DNA of 64,000 nt from CAILZL01 sp049840395. Lineage in GTDB: Bacteria; Pseudomonadota; Gammaproteobacteria; Steroidobacterales; Steroidobacteraceae. Position 1 is the first letter of the stretch. The number at the start of each line of letters is the position of its first letter. Below the pieces are notes generated by a model that was given only the letters and a program-made list of their open reading frames with translations, did no database searches and was not told the origin of the DNA. The translations under genes and the position numbers were made by a program. The DNA is taken from contig JASGLD010000005.1 in NCBI GenBank assembly GCA_049840395.1, forward strand, positions 1-64,000, given 5' to 3'. Of this stretch, positions 17,241 through 25,761 are shown one piece after another.

Positions 17241-17279
17241 CTTGGCTGATCGTAAGACTTACACGGATAAAACAAACGT

Positions 17280-18746
17280 CTATAGATTCTCTTGTTTGCG
17301 CAACACACTGTGCTTGCGGCCATAACTCAGATAAATCACCACACCCACCACGGTCCAGACCAACAGACGCACCCAGGTATCGGTGGGCAGCGAATACATC
17401 ATGAAGCCGCATACCGCGACACCGGCCAGACAGGTGAACCACGGCGCCGGCACTTTGAAAGGTCTGTGTTGATTGGGCTTGGTGTAGCGCAGCACCAGCA
17501 CACCCAGACAAACCATCGAGAAGGCGAGCAGCGTACCGATGGATACCAATTCACCCAACAAGCCAATGGGGAACAAGCCGGCAATGATCGCCGCGCTGAT
17601 GCCCGTGATGAGCGTCGCCGTATGTGGCGTTTTATATTGTGGATGCACGTTCTGAAACAGCTTGGGCAACAGACCGTCCTTGGACATGGCGAAGAAAATA
17701 CGCGGTTGACCTAACATCATCACCAGCATCACCGAAGTAATGCCGGCAATAGCGCCCAACTTGATCAAGCCGGATAGCCAGCTCAATTCGGGATGATGAT
17801 CCAGGGCCACGGCCACCGGCGCCGGTACATCCAGTTCTTTATAAGAGACCATGCCGGTCATCACCGCCGCCATGGCCACATACAAGATCGTGCAGATCAA
17901 CAAGCTGCCCAGGATACCGATGGGCATGTCGTGCTGTGGATTCTTGGCTTCCTGTGCAGTGGTGGAGATGGCATCGAAGCCAATGTAGGCAAAGAAAATA
18001 ATGGCCGCCGCCTGCGCAATACCGCTCCAGCCGAACTTGCCGTATTCGCCCAGGTTCTCTGGAATGAAAGGCGTCCAGTTGTCCACCGAGATATAGAACG
18101 CACCGAAGCCAATGAACAACACAATCACCGACAGCTTGATCAAGACAATGATGTTGTTCACCCATGCCGATTGGCGGATGCCGATGTAGCACAACCAGGT
18201 CACCAAGGTGACACCGATCATCGCCGGCAGGTTGATGACATGCCCAGTGGCTACCACTGCAAAGTGTCCTTCACCCTTGGCCAGCGGCGCATTGGTCAGC
18301 GCCTCAGGTAAGTGAATGCCCACCTGCATCAGCAAGCTATTCACATAGCCTGACCAACCCACCGCCACCGCCGACACGGCGAAGCCATATTCAAGGATCA
18401 GATCCCAACCAATGAACCACGCGAAGAACTCCCCGAGCGTCGCATACGAATAGGAGTAAGCGCTGCCGGCGATGGGAATCATCGACGACAGTTCTGCGTA
18501 ACACAGCCCCGCGAAGCCGCAGGCCACGGCCGCCAGTAAGAATGACAGCACCAACGCCGGCCCCGCATGTTCCGCAGCGGCCACACCGGTGAGCACGAAG
18601 ATGCCGGTACCGATCACCGCACCGATACCCAATGCCACCAGTGAGGTGGCGCCGAGCGTGCGATTCAACTGCGGACCGGTTTCGTCCTCGTGCAGGTCGT
18701 GAATGGGTTTGGTGGCGAGCCAGCCGGATTTTTGTTGTTCTGACAT
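17280..18746 (-). CDS. APC-family amino-acid permease (CAT/YfnA type)
   Basis: 488 residues with 12 hydrophobic segments. N-terminal family signature GATSLVALGIGAVIGTGIFV (unwound TM1 'GxGIGTGIF') and ELSSMIPIAGSAYSYSYATL in TM3 are clear, followed by FFAYIGFDAISTTAQEAKNP, the TM6 signature. It is likely an inner-membrane importer of cationic or neutral amino acids. The C-terminus ends in HSVLRKQENL. No partner gene is adjacent. Two small hairpins lie in the 5' region (18772-18860). Confidence 0.9.
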   Translation of the reverse strand: MSEQQKSGWLATKPIHDLHEDETGPQLNRTLGATSLVALGIGAVIGTGIFVLTGVAAAEHAGPALVLSFLLAAVACGFAGLCYAELSSMIPIAGSAYSYSYATLGEFFAWFIGWDLILEYGFAVSAVAVGWSGYVNSLLMQVGIHLPEALTNAPLAKGEGHFAVVATGHVINLPAMIGVTLVTWLCYIGIRQSAWVNNIIVLIKLSVIVLFIGFGAFYISVDNWTPFIPENLGEYGKFGWSGIAQAAAIIFFAYIGFDAISTTAQEAKNPQHDMPIGILGSLLICTILYVAMAAVMTGMVSYKELDVPAPVAVALDHHPELSWLSGLIKLGAIAGITSVMLVMMLGQPRIFFAMSKDGLLPKLFQNVHPQYKTPHTATLITGISAAIIAGLFPIGLLGELVSIGTLLAFSMVCLGVLVLRYTKPNQHRPFKVPAPWFTCLAGVAVCGFMMYSLPTDTWVRLLVWTVVGVVIYLSYGRKHSVLRKQENL

Positions 18747-18771
18747 TTAGCACCGCAGGTGGGTTGGGTTT

Positions 18772-18860
18772 CACCTCTCCGTTATATGAGAGGTGCTAGC
18801 AACACGGAGAGAGTGACCTTTACCTGAAACACGCTCACCCTGCCCCTCCTTATCAAGGAG
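18772..18860. repeat. Two small hairpins upstream of the permease
   Basis: CACCTCTC / GAGAGGTG (18772-18795) and CTCCTT / AAGGAG (18846-18860). They resemble degenerate pieces of the GC-rich repeat family and lie between two same-strand genes. They may end transcription of the thioredoxin-like gene or act as leader structure. Confidence 0.4.
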
Positions 18861-18884
18861 AGGTTTTGAAGCTAGTGATTTTCT

Positions 18885-19460
18885 CTATGCATAAAACGGT
18901 TCATTACCGGCCTTCCACTTGATATTGCAACCGATGCTGGGCAATTGCTCGCCAGCTGCGGATTGTCCTGCCAGCAACGCATCGGCAGCTGCGCGCAGAT
19001 CGGCGCCGGTGACTGGGATGGCGTTCTTCGGCCGACTGGCATCGAACTGGCCGCGATAAAACAACTTCTGTTGACCATCGAACAGGTAAAAATCCGGCGT
19101 ACACGCAGCTTGATAGTCCTGTGCCACTTTCTGAGTGGCATCGACCAAGTAAGGAAAGCTGTAGCCCACAATCTCGGCCTCTTCCTTCATGCCGGCGGGA
19201 CCATCCTGCGGATAAGCTTCCAAATCGTTGGAAACAATCGCGACCACGGCGAGACCTTTGGCCTGGTACTCGCGCGCAAAGCGGGCGAACTCGCCGCGCA
19301 CATGCTTCACGAAGGGGCAGTGACTGCAGATGAACGCCACCACCAAACCCTTGGCCGATTTGAAATCGCTTAGCGAATGTTGCTTGCCATTGAAGTCCGG
19401 CAAGGTAAACGCCGGCGCGGCCGTGCCCAATGCCAGCATGGTGGATTCTTTGGCAGCCAT
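18885..19460 (-). CDS. Thioredoxin-fold peroxiredoxin-like protein
   Basis: 191 residues with no signal peptide. AhpC/TSA-type fold: APAFTLPDFNGKQHSLSDF, then VVAFICSHCPFVKHVRGEF with a CxxC-like CSHC motif, then VSNDLEAYPQDGPAGM and TPDFYLFDGQQKLFYRG. The CSHCPFVKH motif marks the thioredoxin-family subgroup often labelled redoxin-domain proteins. It probably acts in the cytoplasm as a thiol-disulfide or peroxide-reducing enzyme. CAGGAG is six to seven bases before the ATG. It is likely a single-gene unit; the next gene is divergent. Confidence 0.82.
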   Translation of the reverse strand: MAAKESTMLALGTAAPAFTLPDFNGKQHSLSDFKSAKGLVVAFICSHCPFVKHVRGEFARFAREYQAKGLAVVAIVSNDLEAYPQDGPAGMKEEAEIVGYSFPYLVDATQKVAQDYQAACTPDFYLFDGQQKLFYRGQFDASRPKNAIPVTGADLRAAADALLAGQSAAGEQLPSIGCNIKWKAGNEPFYA

Positions 19461-19677
19461 GTCTCTCTCCTGTTAAGCAATGCCGCCGATCTTAACCGCT
19501 TCGCAATGCAATAAGCGATTGCTCACCTGAGTCGTGCAACCAACGGCCTGCGTCATGGTCAGCTAACCGGCCACCGGTAACAAGATGAAACCGGCGCGTC
19601 ATTTCCCGAGAACATGGCCCGATACCAGTGGAGTAGTATCGCGTCTCTTAGCAGTGAACTTGAATGAGGTAGTCGTG

Positions 19678-20787
19678 ATGGATGTGAAAGCCGCAGTGGC
19701 CTGGCAAGCAGGTGCGCCCCTGTCGATCGAAACCGTGCAGTTGGAAGGCCCCAAGGCCGGCGAAGTGCTGGTGGAGATCAAGGCCACCGGCATCTGCCAC
19801 ACCGATGAGTTCACCCGGTCGGGCGCCGATCCCGAAGGTCTGTTCCCGGTGATCTTCGGTCATGAAGGCGCAGGCATCGTCGTCGACGTCGGTCCCGGCG
19901 TGAAGTCATTGAAGAAAGGCGATCACGTCATTCCGCTGTACACACCCGAGTGTCGCGAGTGCAAATCCTGCACTTCGCACAAAACCAATCTATGCACCGC
20001 CATCCGCAGCACCCAGGGCCAGGGCGTGATGCCCGATGGCACCAGCCGCTTTTCCATCAACGGGCAGAAGATTCATCACTACATGGGTTGTTCGACCTTT
20101 GCCAATTACACCGTGTTACCGGAAATCGCGCTGGCCAAGATCCGTGAAGACGCGCCCTTCGACAAGGTGTGCTACATCGGCTGCGGCGTGACCACCGGCA
20201 TTGGCGCAGTGATCAACACCGCCAAGGTGCAGCCGGGCGATAACGTGGTGATATTCGGCCTGGGCGGCATCGGCCTGAATGTCATTCAAGGCGCACGCAT
20301 GGCCGGCGCCAACATGATTGTCGGCGTGGACATCAACAATGGTCGTAAAGAGCTGGCAGAAAAATTCGGCATGACGCACTTCGTCAATCCGAAAGAGATC
20401 GGCACCGACCTCGTGCCGTACCTGGTCAATCTCACCAATGGCGGCGCCGACTACAGCTTCGAGTGCGTGGGTAATGTCGATCTGATGCGTCAGGCATTGG
20501 AGTGCTGCCATCGCGGTTGGGGCGAATCCATCATCATCGGCGTGGCCGGTGCGGGTCAGGAGATCAAGACTCGTCCATTTCAATTAGTAACCGGTCGTGT
20601 GTGGAAGGGCACGGCCTTCGGCGGCGCACGCGGTCGCACCGATGTGCCGAAGATTGTCGACTGGTACATGGATGGCAAGATCAACATTGATGATTTGATT
20701 ACGCATCAGCTGGCGTTGAAGGACATCAATCAGGCATTCGATTTGATGCATTCGGGTGAGTCGATTCGTAGCGTGGTGGTGTTCTAA
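19678..20787 (+). CDS. adhC: S-(hydroxymethyl)glutathione dehydrogenase (class III alcohol dehydrogenase)
   Basis: 369 residues from the ATG at 19678 (GAGGT about eight bases upstream). The frame is open further out but has no signal there. It oxidises S-hydroxymethylglutathione, the adduct of formaldehyde and glutathione, with NAD+. Visible features: catalytic zinc ligands in TGICHTDEFTRSG and FGHEGAG, the structural-zinc Cys cluster PECRECKSCTSHKTNLC, the Rossmann motif VIFGLGGIGLNVIQGARMAG, and the class III segment FGGARGRTDVP. It forms a formaldehyde detoxification unit with fghA downstream, although a block of GC-rich repeats has entered the 240-base gap between them. Confidence 0.96.
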   Translation: MDVKAAVAWQAGAPLSIETVQLEGPKAGEVLVEIKATGICHTDEFTRSGADPEGLFPVIFGHEGAGIVVDVGPGVKSLKKGDHVIPLYTPECRECKSCTSHKTNLCTAIRSTQGQGVMPDGTSRFSINGQKIHHYMGCSTFANYTVLPEIALAKIREDAPFDKVCYIGCGVTTGIGAVINTAKVQPGDNVVIFGLGGIGLNVIQGARMAGANMIVGVDINNGRKELAEKFGMTHFVNPKEIGTDLVPYLVNLTNGGADYSFECVGNVDLMRQALECCHRGWGESIIIGVAGAGQEIKTRPFQLVTGRVWKGTAFGGARGRTDVPKIVDWYMDGKINIDDLITHQLALKDINQAFDLMHSGESIRSVVVF

Positions 20788-20813
20788 GGTTGGTTGTGGG
20801 TGGTGCTCATTGC

Positions 20814-21013
20814 GCCCCCACCCTAACCCTCCCCCGTGGAACGGGGGAGGGGACCAGATGATTCCCCTCTCGTGAATAATCAGTGAATAAACGAAGCACT
20901 TCCTATCCCCTCCCCTGCAAGCGAGGAAGGGAACCAGATCATCCACAACTTGAAGTAAGCACAGCACCTTCCATTCCCTCCCCTGCGAAGCGGGGGAGGG
21001 TTAGGGTGGGGGC
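20814..21013. repeat. Cluster of GC-rich palindromic repeats between adhC and fghA
   Basis: An outer inverted pair of the family (start at 20814, mirror copy ending at 21013) encloses a third partial copy around 20907-20935. Spacers share the phrase ACCAGATGATT/ACCAGATCATC. It is the largest array of this repeat in the window and separates two genes of one pathway. Confidence 0.85.
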
Positions 21014-21031
21014 CAAACAAAGCAGCAATCC

Positions 21032-21892
21032 ATGACCGCAGTAGAAACCCTCAGCCAACACAATAGCTTCGGCGGCACCGTAAGCTTCCACAAGCACGCC
21101 TCCACCAGTAATCACTGCGACATGAAGTTCGCCGTGTTCACGCCGCCGCAGGCACGCGAAGGCAAAGTGCCCGTGCTCTACTACTTGGCTGGCCTCACCT
21201 GCACCGAAGAAACCTTCATGATCAAAGCCGGGGCGCAACGTGTCGCAGCCGAGTTAGGTTTGATGTTGGTGGCGCCGGATACCAGTCCGCGTGGCGTACC
21301 CTTACCTGGCGATAGCGATAGCTGGGACTTCGGTGTGGCGGCTGGTTTTTATCTGGATGCTACTGCGGAACCTTGGGCTCAGCATTACCGCATGTATTCG
21401 TACGTCACGCGTGAACTACCGCAACTAATCGCCGCCAACTTTGCCGCCGACATGAATCGGCAAGGCATCTTCGGTCATTCCATGGGTGGTCATGGTGCAC
21501 TGACGATCGGTCTGAAGAATCCTCAAACCTATAAGTCCATCTCTGCCTTCGCGCCTATTGTCGCACCCATGCAATGCCCATGGGGCGTAAAAGCATTTAC
21601 TGGTTATCTCGGCACTGACCAGGCTGCATGGCAGCAATACGATGCCACTGTCTTGATGACGAATCTGCACAACGCAAGCAATCGCTCATCCATCTTGATT
21701 GATCAGGGATTGAGCGATCAATTCCTGGAAAAACAACTCCATCCGCATTTATTCGAGGCTGCTTGCAAGCAAGCAGGTTATCCACTGCAGCTACGCCAGC
21801 ATGCGGGCTACGATCACGGCTACTACTTCATTTCCAGTTTCATTGAAGATCATCTGCGGCATCATGCAAAACTATTGAATGCTCAACAGTAG
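21032..21892 (+). CDS. fghA: S-formylglutathione hydrolase
   Basis: 286 residues, usual length. Alpha/beta hydrolase of the esterase-D family that hydrolyses S-formylglutathione to formate and glutathione. Family marks: NSFGGTVSFHKHAS near the N-terminus, LYYLAGLTCTEETF, the nucleophile Ser in GHSMGGHGALTIGLKNP, an Asp in LIDQGLSDQFL and His in GYDHGYYFI completing the triad. It acts directly after adhC in glutathione-dependent formaldehyde oxidation. The repeat block upstream may uncouple or modulate its transcription. Confidence 0.96.
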   Translation: MTAVETLSQHNSFGGTVSFHKHASTSNHCDMKFAVFTPPQAREGKVPVLYYLAGLTCTEETFMIKAGAQRVAAELGLMLVAPDTSPRGVPLPGDSDSWDFGVAAGFYLDATAEPWAQHYRMYSYVTRELPQLIAANFAADMNRQGIFGHSMGGHGALTIGLKNPQTYKSISAFAPIVAPMQCPWGVKAFTGYLGTDQAAWQQYDATVLMTNLHNASNRSSILIDQGLSDQFLEKQLHPHLFEAACKQAGYPLQLRQHAGYDHGYYFISSFIEDHLRHHAKLLNAQQ

Positions 21893-21923
21893 CTTTGATT
21901 CCGATTAAGACGTATTACCAAAC

Positions 21924-23495
21924 TTGGGTATCTCGCGAAAATCCCTCGCTGCGTTTGCATGGCCACTACTGGCGGTGGGTCTGTTGATCTATGCTTGGCT
22001 GCAAGGCCGCCCGCATCAATATCCGGATGCGCCGGCCGGCGAATTCGCCTGTCTTTCATACACGCCGCGCAGTGGCACCGGCATTGCAGACATCCATGCG
22101 CAAATAGATCGCGATCTGCAACAGCTGGTGCAGCGCACCCATTGTGTACGTACCTATTCGGTCAGCAATGGCCTGGACTATGTACCGGAAGCGGCGCGTA
22201 AGTTAGGCATGCGCGTGCTGTTGGGCATTTGGATCGGCAGCAACTTAGAAGCCAATGAGCAGGAAATCGCTCAGGCAATCAAAACTGCCAATGCGCATCG
22301 CGATGTCATTGATGCGATTGTGGTCGGCAATGAAGTGCTGCTACGCCGCGAACAAAGTGCCGATGTCCTGTATGGCCTGTTGCAGCAAGTTCGCGCCGCA
22401 ACGCAGTTACCGGTGACCTACGCAGACGTATGGGACTTCTGGCTAAAGAATCCCAAGCTGGCTGAAGTCAGCGATTTCATCAGCATTCACATCCTGCCTT
22501 ATTGGGACGACGAGCCAGTCGACATTGATCATGCGCTTGAACATGTGGAGAACATCTACGCTCAAGTACGGCAGAAATTTCCCGGGCGGCGCATCTATGT
22601 CGGTGAAACCGGCTGGCCCAGCGAAGGCCGGCAGCGCGAAGGCGCCAAGCCCAGTGTGTTAAACCAGGCGCGCTTCACCCGTGAGTTCATCGCCTTCGCC
22701 AGCGCCAACAACATTCCCTACAACTTCATTGAAGCCTACGACCAGCCTTGGAAGAAACGCCTGGAAGGTACGGTGGGCGGCTACTGGGGTTTGTACGATG
22801 CAACCGGCCAGGAAAAATTTCCATTAGCAGGCCAGGTAGTTGCTGATGCGCAGTGGTGGCGCGGTCCGTTGCTGGGATTGATCTGCAGCGCCCTGACATG
22901 GATCTGTCTGCGGCGCATCTCCAGACAGAACTTGCCGGCCTGCATCTACGCCGGCTTTTGCTTCGGCGCTGCTCTGCTATGGCAATCGGACTACGCCTGG
23001 CGCAGCAATCGCAATTGGCAGGAATGGCTGGGCTTAAGCAGTTGGGCATTGATCGGCCACGCGGCATTCATAAGCATCATGTACTCACTATGCGTTGGCT
23101 CTTCGAGCAATCGCGAGCATCCGGATCATCCATCTCAAAAATTCATATACAGCCGCATAGATAACGGCCTGCTGCTGGCGCTGATCTTCGGCGCCAGCTA
23201 TATCAATCTAGGCTTGATATTCGATGCGCGTTATCGCGACTTTCCTTCGCTGTTTATATTGCTGCCAACGATTGCTTTATTGCTGCGCCGTTACTGCGCA
23301 CGCATGCCGCCGAACGGCGGCATTGAATCGACGCTGCTATGCAGCTGGTTGCTGCTATCGGCGCCGATCATTGTATTGAACGAAGGCTTTAACAATCTCA
23401 ACGCCTGTTTGTGGTCGGCGCTATGCCTGCTGCTGAGTGGGTCGTTGCTGCCGGCGTTGCAGAGTACGCGCCCACAACAGCACGCCCAGCAATAG
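21924..23495 (+). CDS. Membrane-anchored GH17-type beta-glucan protein
   Basis: 523 residues. An N-terminal membrane helix (FAWPLLAVGLLIYAWL) is followed by a periplasmic GH17-like domain of about 270 residues: FACLSYTPRSGTGIADIHAQ, CVRTYSVSNGLDYVPEAARKLG, AIVVGNEVLLRREQS (acid/base Glu in 'VGNE') and IYVGETGWPSEGR (nucleophile Glu in 'GETGWPS'). The C-terminal 200 residues hold six or seven hydrophobic segments. The same GH17-plus-membrane layout occurs in proteins linked to cyclic beta-glucan metabolism. The start is TTG at 21924 without an obvious ribosome site, so the exact N-terminus is uncertain. Its 3' end overlaps the convergent gene by 75 bases. Confidence 0.8.
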   Translation: MGISRKSLAAFAWPLLAVGLLIYAWLQGRPHQYPDAPAGEFACLSYTPRSGTGIADIHAQIDRDLQQLVQRTHCVRTYSVSNGLDYVPEAARKLGMRVLLGIWIGSNLEANEQEIAQAIKTANAHRDVIDAIVVGNEVLLRREQSADVLYGLLQQVRAATQLPVTYADVWDFWLKNPKLAEVSDFISIHILPYWDDEPVDIDHALEHVENIYAQVRQKFPGRRIYVGETGWPSEGRQREGAKPSVLNQARFTREFIAFASANNIPYNFIEAYDQPWKKRLEGTVGGYWGLYDATGQEKFPLAGQVVADAQWWRGPLLGLICSALTWICLRRISRQNLPACIYAGFCFGAALLWQSDYAWRSNRNWQEWLGLSSWALIGHAAFISIMYSLCVGSSSNREHPDHPSQKFIYSRIDNGLLLALIFGASYINLGLIFDARYRDFPSLFILLPTIALLLRRYCARMPPNGGIESTLLCSWLLLSAPIIVLNEGFNNLNACLWSALCLLLSGSLLPALQSTRPQQHAQQ

Positions 23496-23813
23496 ACCCA
23501 GCGCGCTCAAGTCGAAGTTATAAAGCACGGCACCCGCCATGCCGGCGATCACCGCAACGATGGCGAACAGGATGGCAAACACCGATCTGCCGCTGACCCA
23601 GGCCAGCAACACTGCAATCAAGCTGATGGGCGCGAACACCTGCCGCGAAAATCCGTAAATAGCCACGCCACGCAGCTGGCATTGCCATAATGAAGACTGA
23701 GCGCTGCACAAGGCCGCCATTTCATCCGGCTCCACAATCCACAAACGCACAGCCAGCAATGCAACGGCAATGACGGCAGTACTCAGGAATATTTTGGCGA
23801 TGTGTCGGTACAT
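23421..23813 (-). CDS. Small membrane protein of unknown function
   Basis: 130 residues from the ATG at 23813; an upstream in-frame TTG is a weaker choice. Helices are seen near residues 7-25, 60-80 (VFAPISLIAVLLAWVSG), 84-105 and 108-125. The loop after helix 1 has two cysteines (LCSAQSSLWQC) that could form a periplasmic disulfide. The C-terminus is Gln/Arg-rich. The gene converges on the GH17 gene and overlaps it by 75 bases. A LacI-type palindrome lies 56 bases upstream. No family recognised. Confidence 0.55.
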   Translation of the reverse strand: MYRHIAKIFLSTAVIAVALLAVRLWIVEPDEMAALCSAQSSLWQCQLRGVAIYGFSRQVFAPISLIAVLLAWVSGRSVFAILFAIVAVIAGMAGAVLYNFDLSALGLLLGVLLWARTLQRRQQRPTQQQA

Positions 23814-24209
23814 GGATTTCTTGAGCAGTTGAGCGGCACGCAAATGCCTGCCAGCGGGGTATTACCAATGAAACGTTTCAACAAGCGCGGCGTATGCCAC
23901 CCATAACAAAACCTGCAACAAAACCGGCGTTGCTTAAGTAATACACGTAGTAACACAACAACATTCTGAACGTTATTTTCAGTTCTTTACATTCGCGCCG
24001 CCATCGCAGCATTACCGGCATTCAACGGTAGCGGTAGTATTCCCGTCCAGCGGAACAATGCAAAGCGGACCGCAAAAATATGTCGTCGCATAAACCTGCG
24101 GCACACAACACCAACGGCTACTAGGGGTATTTGAAGCCAAACGATGCGAGTTTCGATGCATGCACAGACATGGCATCGAGTCGTATTCGCTACTTCTCAG
24201 GAGATCACC
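23814..24209. promoter_or_regulatory. Divergent intergenic region, with a perfect 12-base palindrome
   Basis: About 400 bases between a leftward small membrane protein gene and a rightward DUF4142 gene. It contains the perfect palindrome TGAAACGTTTCA (23869-23880), the centre type used by LacI-family repressors. The rest is AT-richer than the flanks, with no supported gene. Confidence 0.45.
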
Positions 24210-25052
24210 ATGTCGAAACTTTCTTGTCTATTGGCCGGCGCGATGCTGGTCGCTATTCCCACCTTCGCGCTGGCTGCGCCAGCGATCACCGACAACGAAG
24301 AGCACGTGTTCCGCGGCTTCTTCGATCGTCAATCGGGCATCGTGCCGGTGCACAAGCTGGCGCTGGAAAAAGGTTCTGCCGACGTTAAGACCTTCGCACA
24401 AAGCGAACTCGACATGATCAGCAGCTTCGCCACAGACCTGTCCAAGCTGGCCGATAAGTTCGGCTTGATCACGCGCGGCATGAAGGCCGGCGATGCCTCG
24501 CCCAAACTGGGCCAGGGCACCACTCGTGGCTTCGACAAATTGCCCGATGACGGCGCGACTTGGTTCTCCAAGGGCGTGAATCCCTTGTCCGGCGGCATGC
24601 CTGGCATGCCCACCGCTGCTGCCGGTGGCGCAGCTCCTCAAGGTGGCGCACCCGCTGGCGCTCCACCTGCCGGCGCCGCACCCGGTGGCGCACCAGCGGG
24701 CATGGGCGCAGCCCCAGCCGGCGGTGGCAATCGTCAGACTCGTTATGACTATGACCTGGCTGATTTGCAGAAACTGAGCGGCGCTGATTTCGACAAGGCC
24801 TATTTGTTGCGCGTCTCCATTGCTCACAATGCACAGATCCGCCACATCTCGAATGAGTTGAGCGAACCCGGCGCCAACGCCGACTTGATCAACTTTGCCA
24901 AGGCTTCGCTGAAAACACTGGCCGCGCAGAACTCCAAGATCGAAAGCCTGCTCTCGGGCCAAGGTCTGGGTCGTGCTCCCGGCGGTGAAGGTGGCGCAGC
25001 TCCAGGCGGCGCGGCAGGCATGGGCGCTGGCGGCGCACCGGCTGCTCGCTAA
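24210..25052 (+). CDS. Exported DUF4142-like protein split by a Gly/Ala/Pro linker
   Basis: 280 residues from the ATG at 24210 (CAGGAG six bases upstream). Signal peptide MSKLSCLLAGAMLVAIPTFALA. Two helical parts resemble the DUF4142 ferritin-like bundle: EEHVFRGFFDRQSGIVPVHK with VKTFAQSELDMISSF, and ADFDKAYLLRVSIAHNAQIR with NFAKASLKTLAAQNSKIE. Between them sit about 60 residues of PAGAPPAG-type low complexity, and a similar Gly/Ala tail closes the protein. DUF4142 proteins are periplasmic and stress-linked in many proteobacteria, but the function is unknown. A strong hairpin terminator follows. Confidence 0.72.
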   Translation: MSKLSCLLAGAMLVAIPTFALAAPAITDNEEHVFRGFFDRQSGIVPVHKLALEKGSADVKTFAQSELDMISSFATDLSKLADKFGLITRGMKAGDASPKLGQGTTRGFDKLPDDGATWFSKGVNPLSGGMPGMPTAAAGGAAPQGGAPAGAPPAGAAPGGAPAGMGAAPAGGGNRQTRYDYDLADLQKLSGADFDKAYLLRVSIAHNAQIRHISNELSEPGANADLINFAKASLKTLAAQNSKIESLLSGQGLGRAPGGEGGAAPGGAAGMGAGGAPAAR

Positions 25053-25080
25053 GTCGCCACTCACTTAGATGTGTGCATGG

Positions 25081-25104
25081 AGGGAGGCTTCGGCCTCCCT
25101 TCTG
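25081..25104. terminator. Hairpin terminator after the DUF4142 gene
   Basis: Stem AGGGAGGC / GCCTCCCT with a TTCG tetraloop followed by TCTGCATTT. It lies between convergent genes. Confidence 0.75.
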
Positions 25105-25130
25105 CATTTCAGGTGCCGCCACTTGCTCAC

Positions 25131-25718
25131 TTACTTCGCAGCGGCCACTGCTGTGGCGGGCGGTGTGGGATCAGGCACACGATTCTTGATCGGCTTCAAG
25201 CTGCGCAGATAGGCAAACATCGCCTTCAAATCACTTTCAGTCAGCGTGCTCAGCGATTGCCAGGGCATGGGCGGCAAGATGGGGCGGCTTACACCCACAT
25301 GCTTGCCGGTCTTCAATGCCCCAACGAAGTTGGTTTCACTCCAATTACCCAAACCGGTTTCTACATCGGGCGTGAGATTGGGCGCATAACTCACGCCCCA
25401 CGGACCTTGAAACGCCGTGTTGGTCGCAGCGCCCAACCAACCCCAGTTGCCCTTGGGCATGACCGCTACGGGCGTCATCTTCACATTAGCGGGATGTCCC
25501 GAGAGCTTGCGTGACATATCGGGCTCGGGCCCATTCGCACCCATCTTCAAAGGCGTGTGGCAATCGCCACAACCGAAGGCCGTTACCAAGTATTCACCGT
25601 GCTTCACTGCATCGGTTGATGCAGCATGCGTGATGGGTGAAAACGCAACGCCATACAACATACTCGATGCCATAGTCAGTTTGAAAAGTTTGCTGATTTG
25701 TACGCTACCAAATTTCAT
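25131..25718 (-). CDS. Periplasmic mono-heme cytochrome c
   Basis: 195 residues from the ATG at 25718, where a signal peptide starts (MKFGSVQISKLFKLTMASSM, ending near THA). One heme site CGDCH follows GEYLVTAFG. A later Met in RPILPPMPWQSLSTLTESDL is a probable axial ligand, and ESDLKAMFAYLRSLKPIKN is the typical C-terminal helix of alcohol-dehydrogenase-type cytochromes. It is downstream of a flavin monooxygenase gene on the same strand, with its start about 40 bases past that stop. The pair may be one operon, but an electron path between them is not shown by the sequence. Confidence 0.82.
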   Translation of the reverse strand: MKFGSVQISKLFKLTMASSMLYGVAFSPITHAASTDAVKHGEYLVTAFGCGDCHTPLKMGANGPEPDMSRKLSGHPANVKMTPVAVMPKGNWGWLGAATNTAFQGPWGVSYAPNLTPDVETGLGNWSETNFVGALKTGKHVGVSRPILPPMPWQSLSTLTESDLKAMFAYLRSLKPIKNRVPDPTPPATAVAAAK

Positions 25719-25761
25719 ATCGAACCCCATGAGACAAAGATGATTGGAAAATAGTGAAGAC

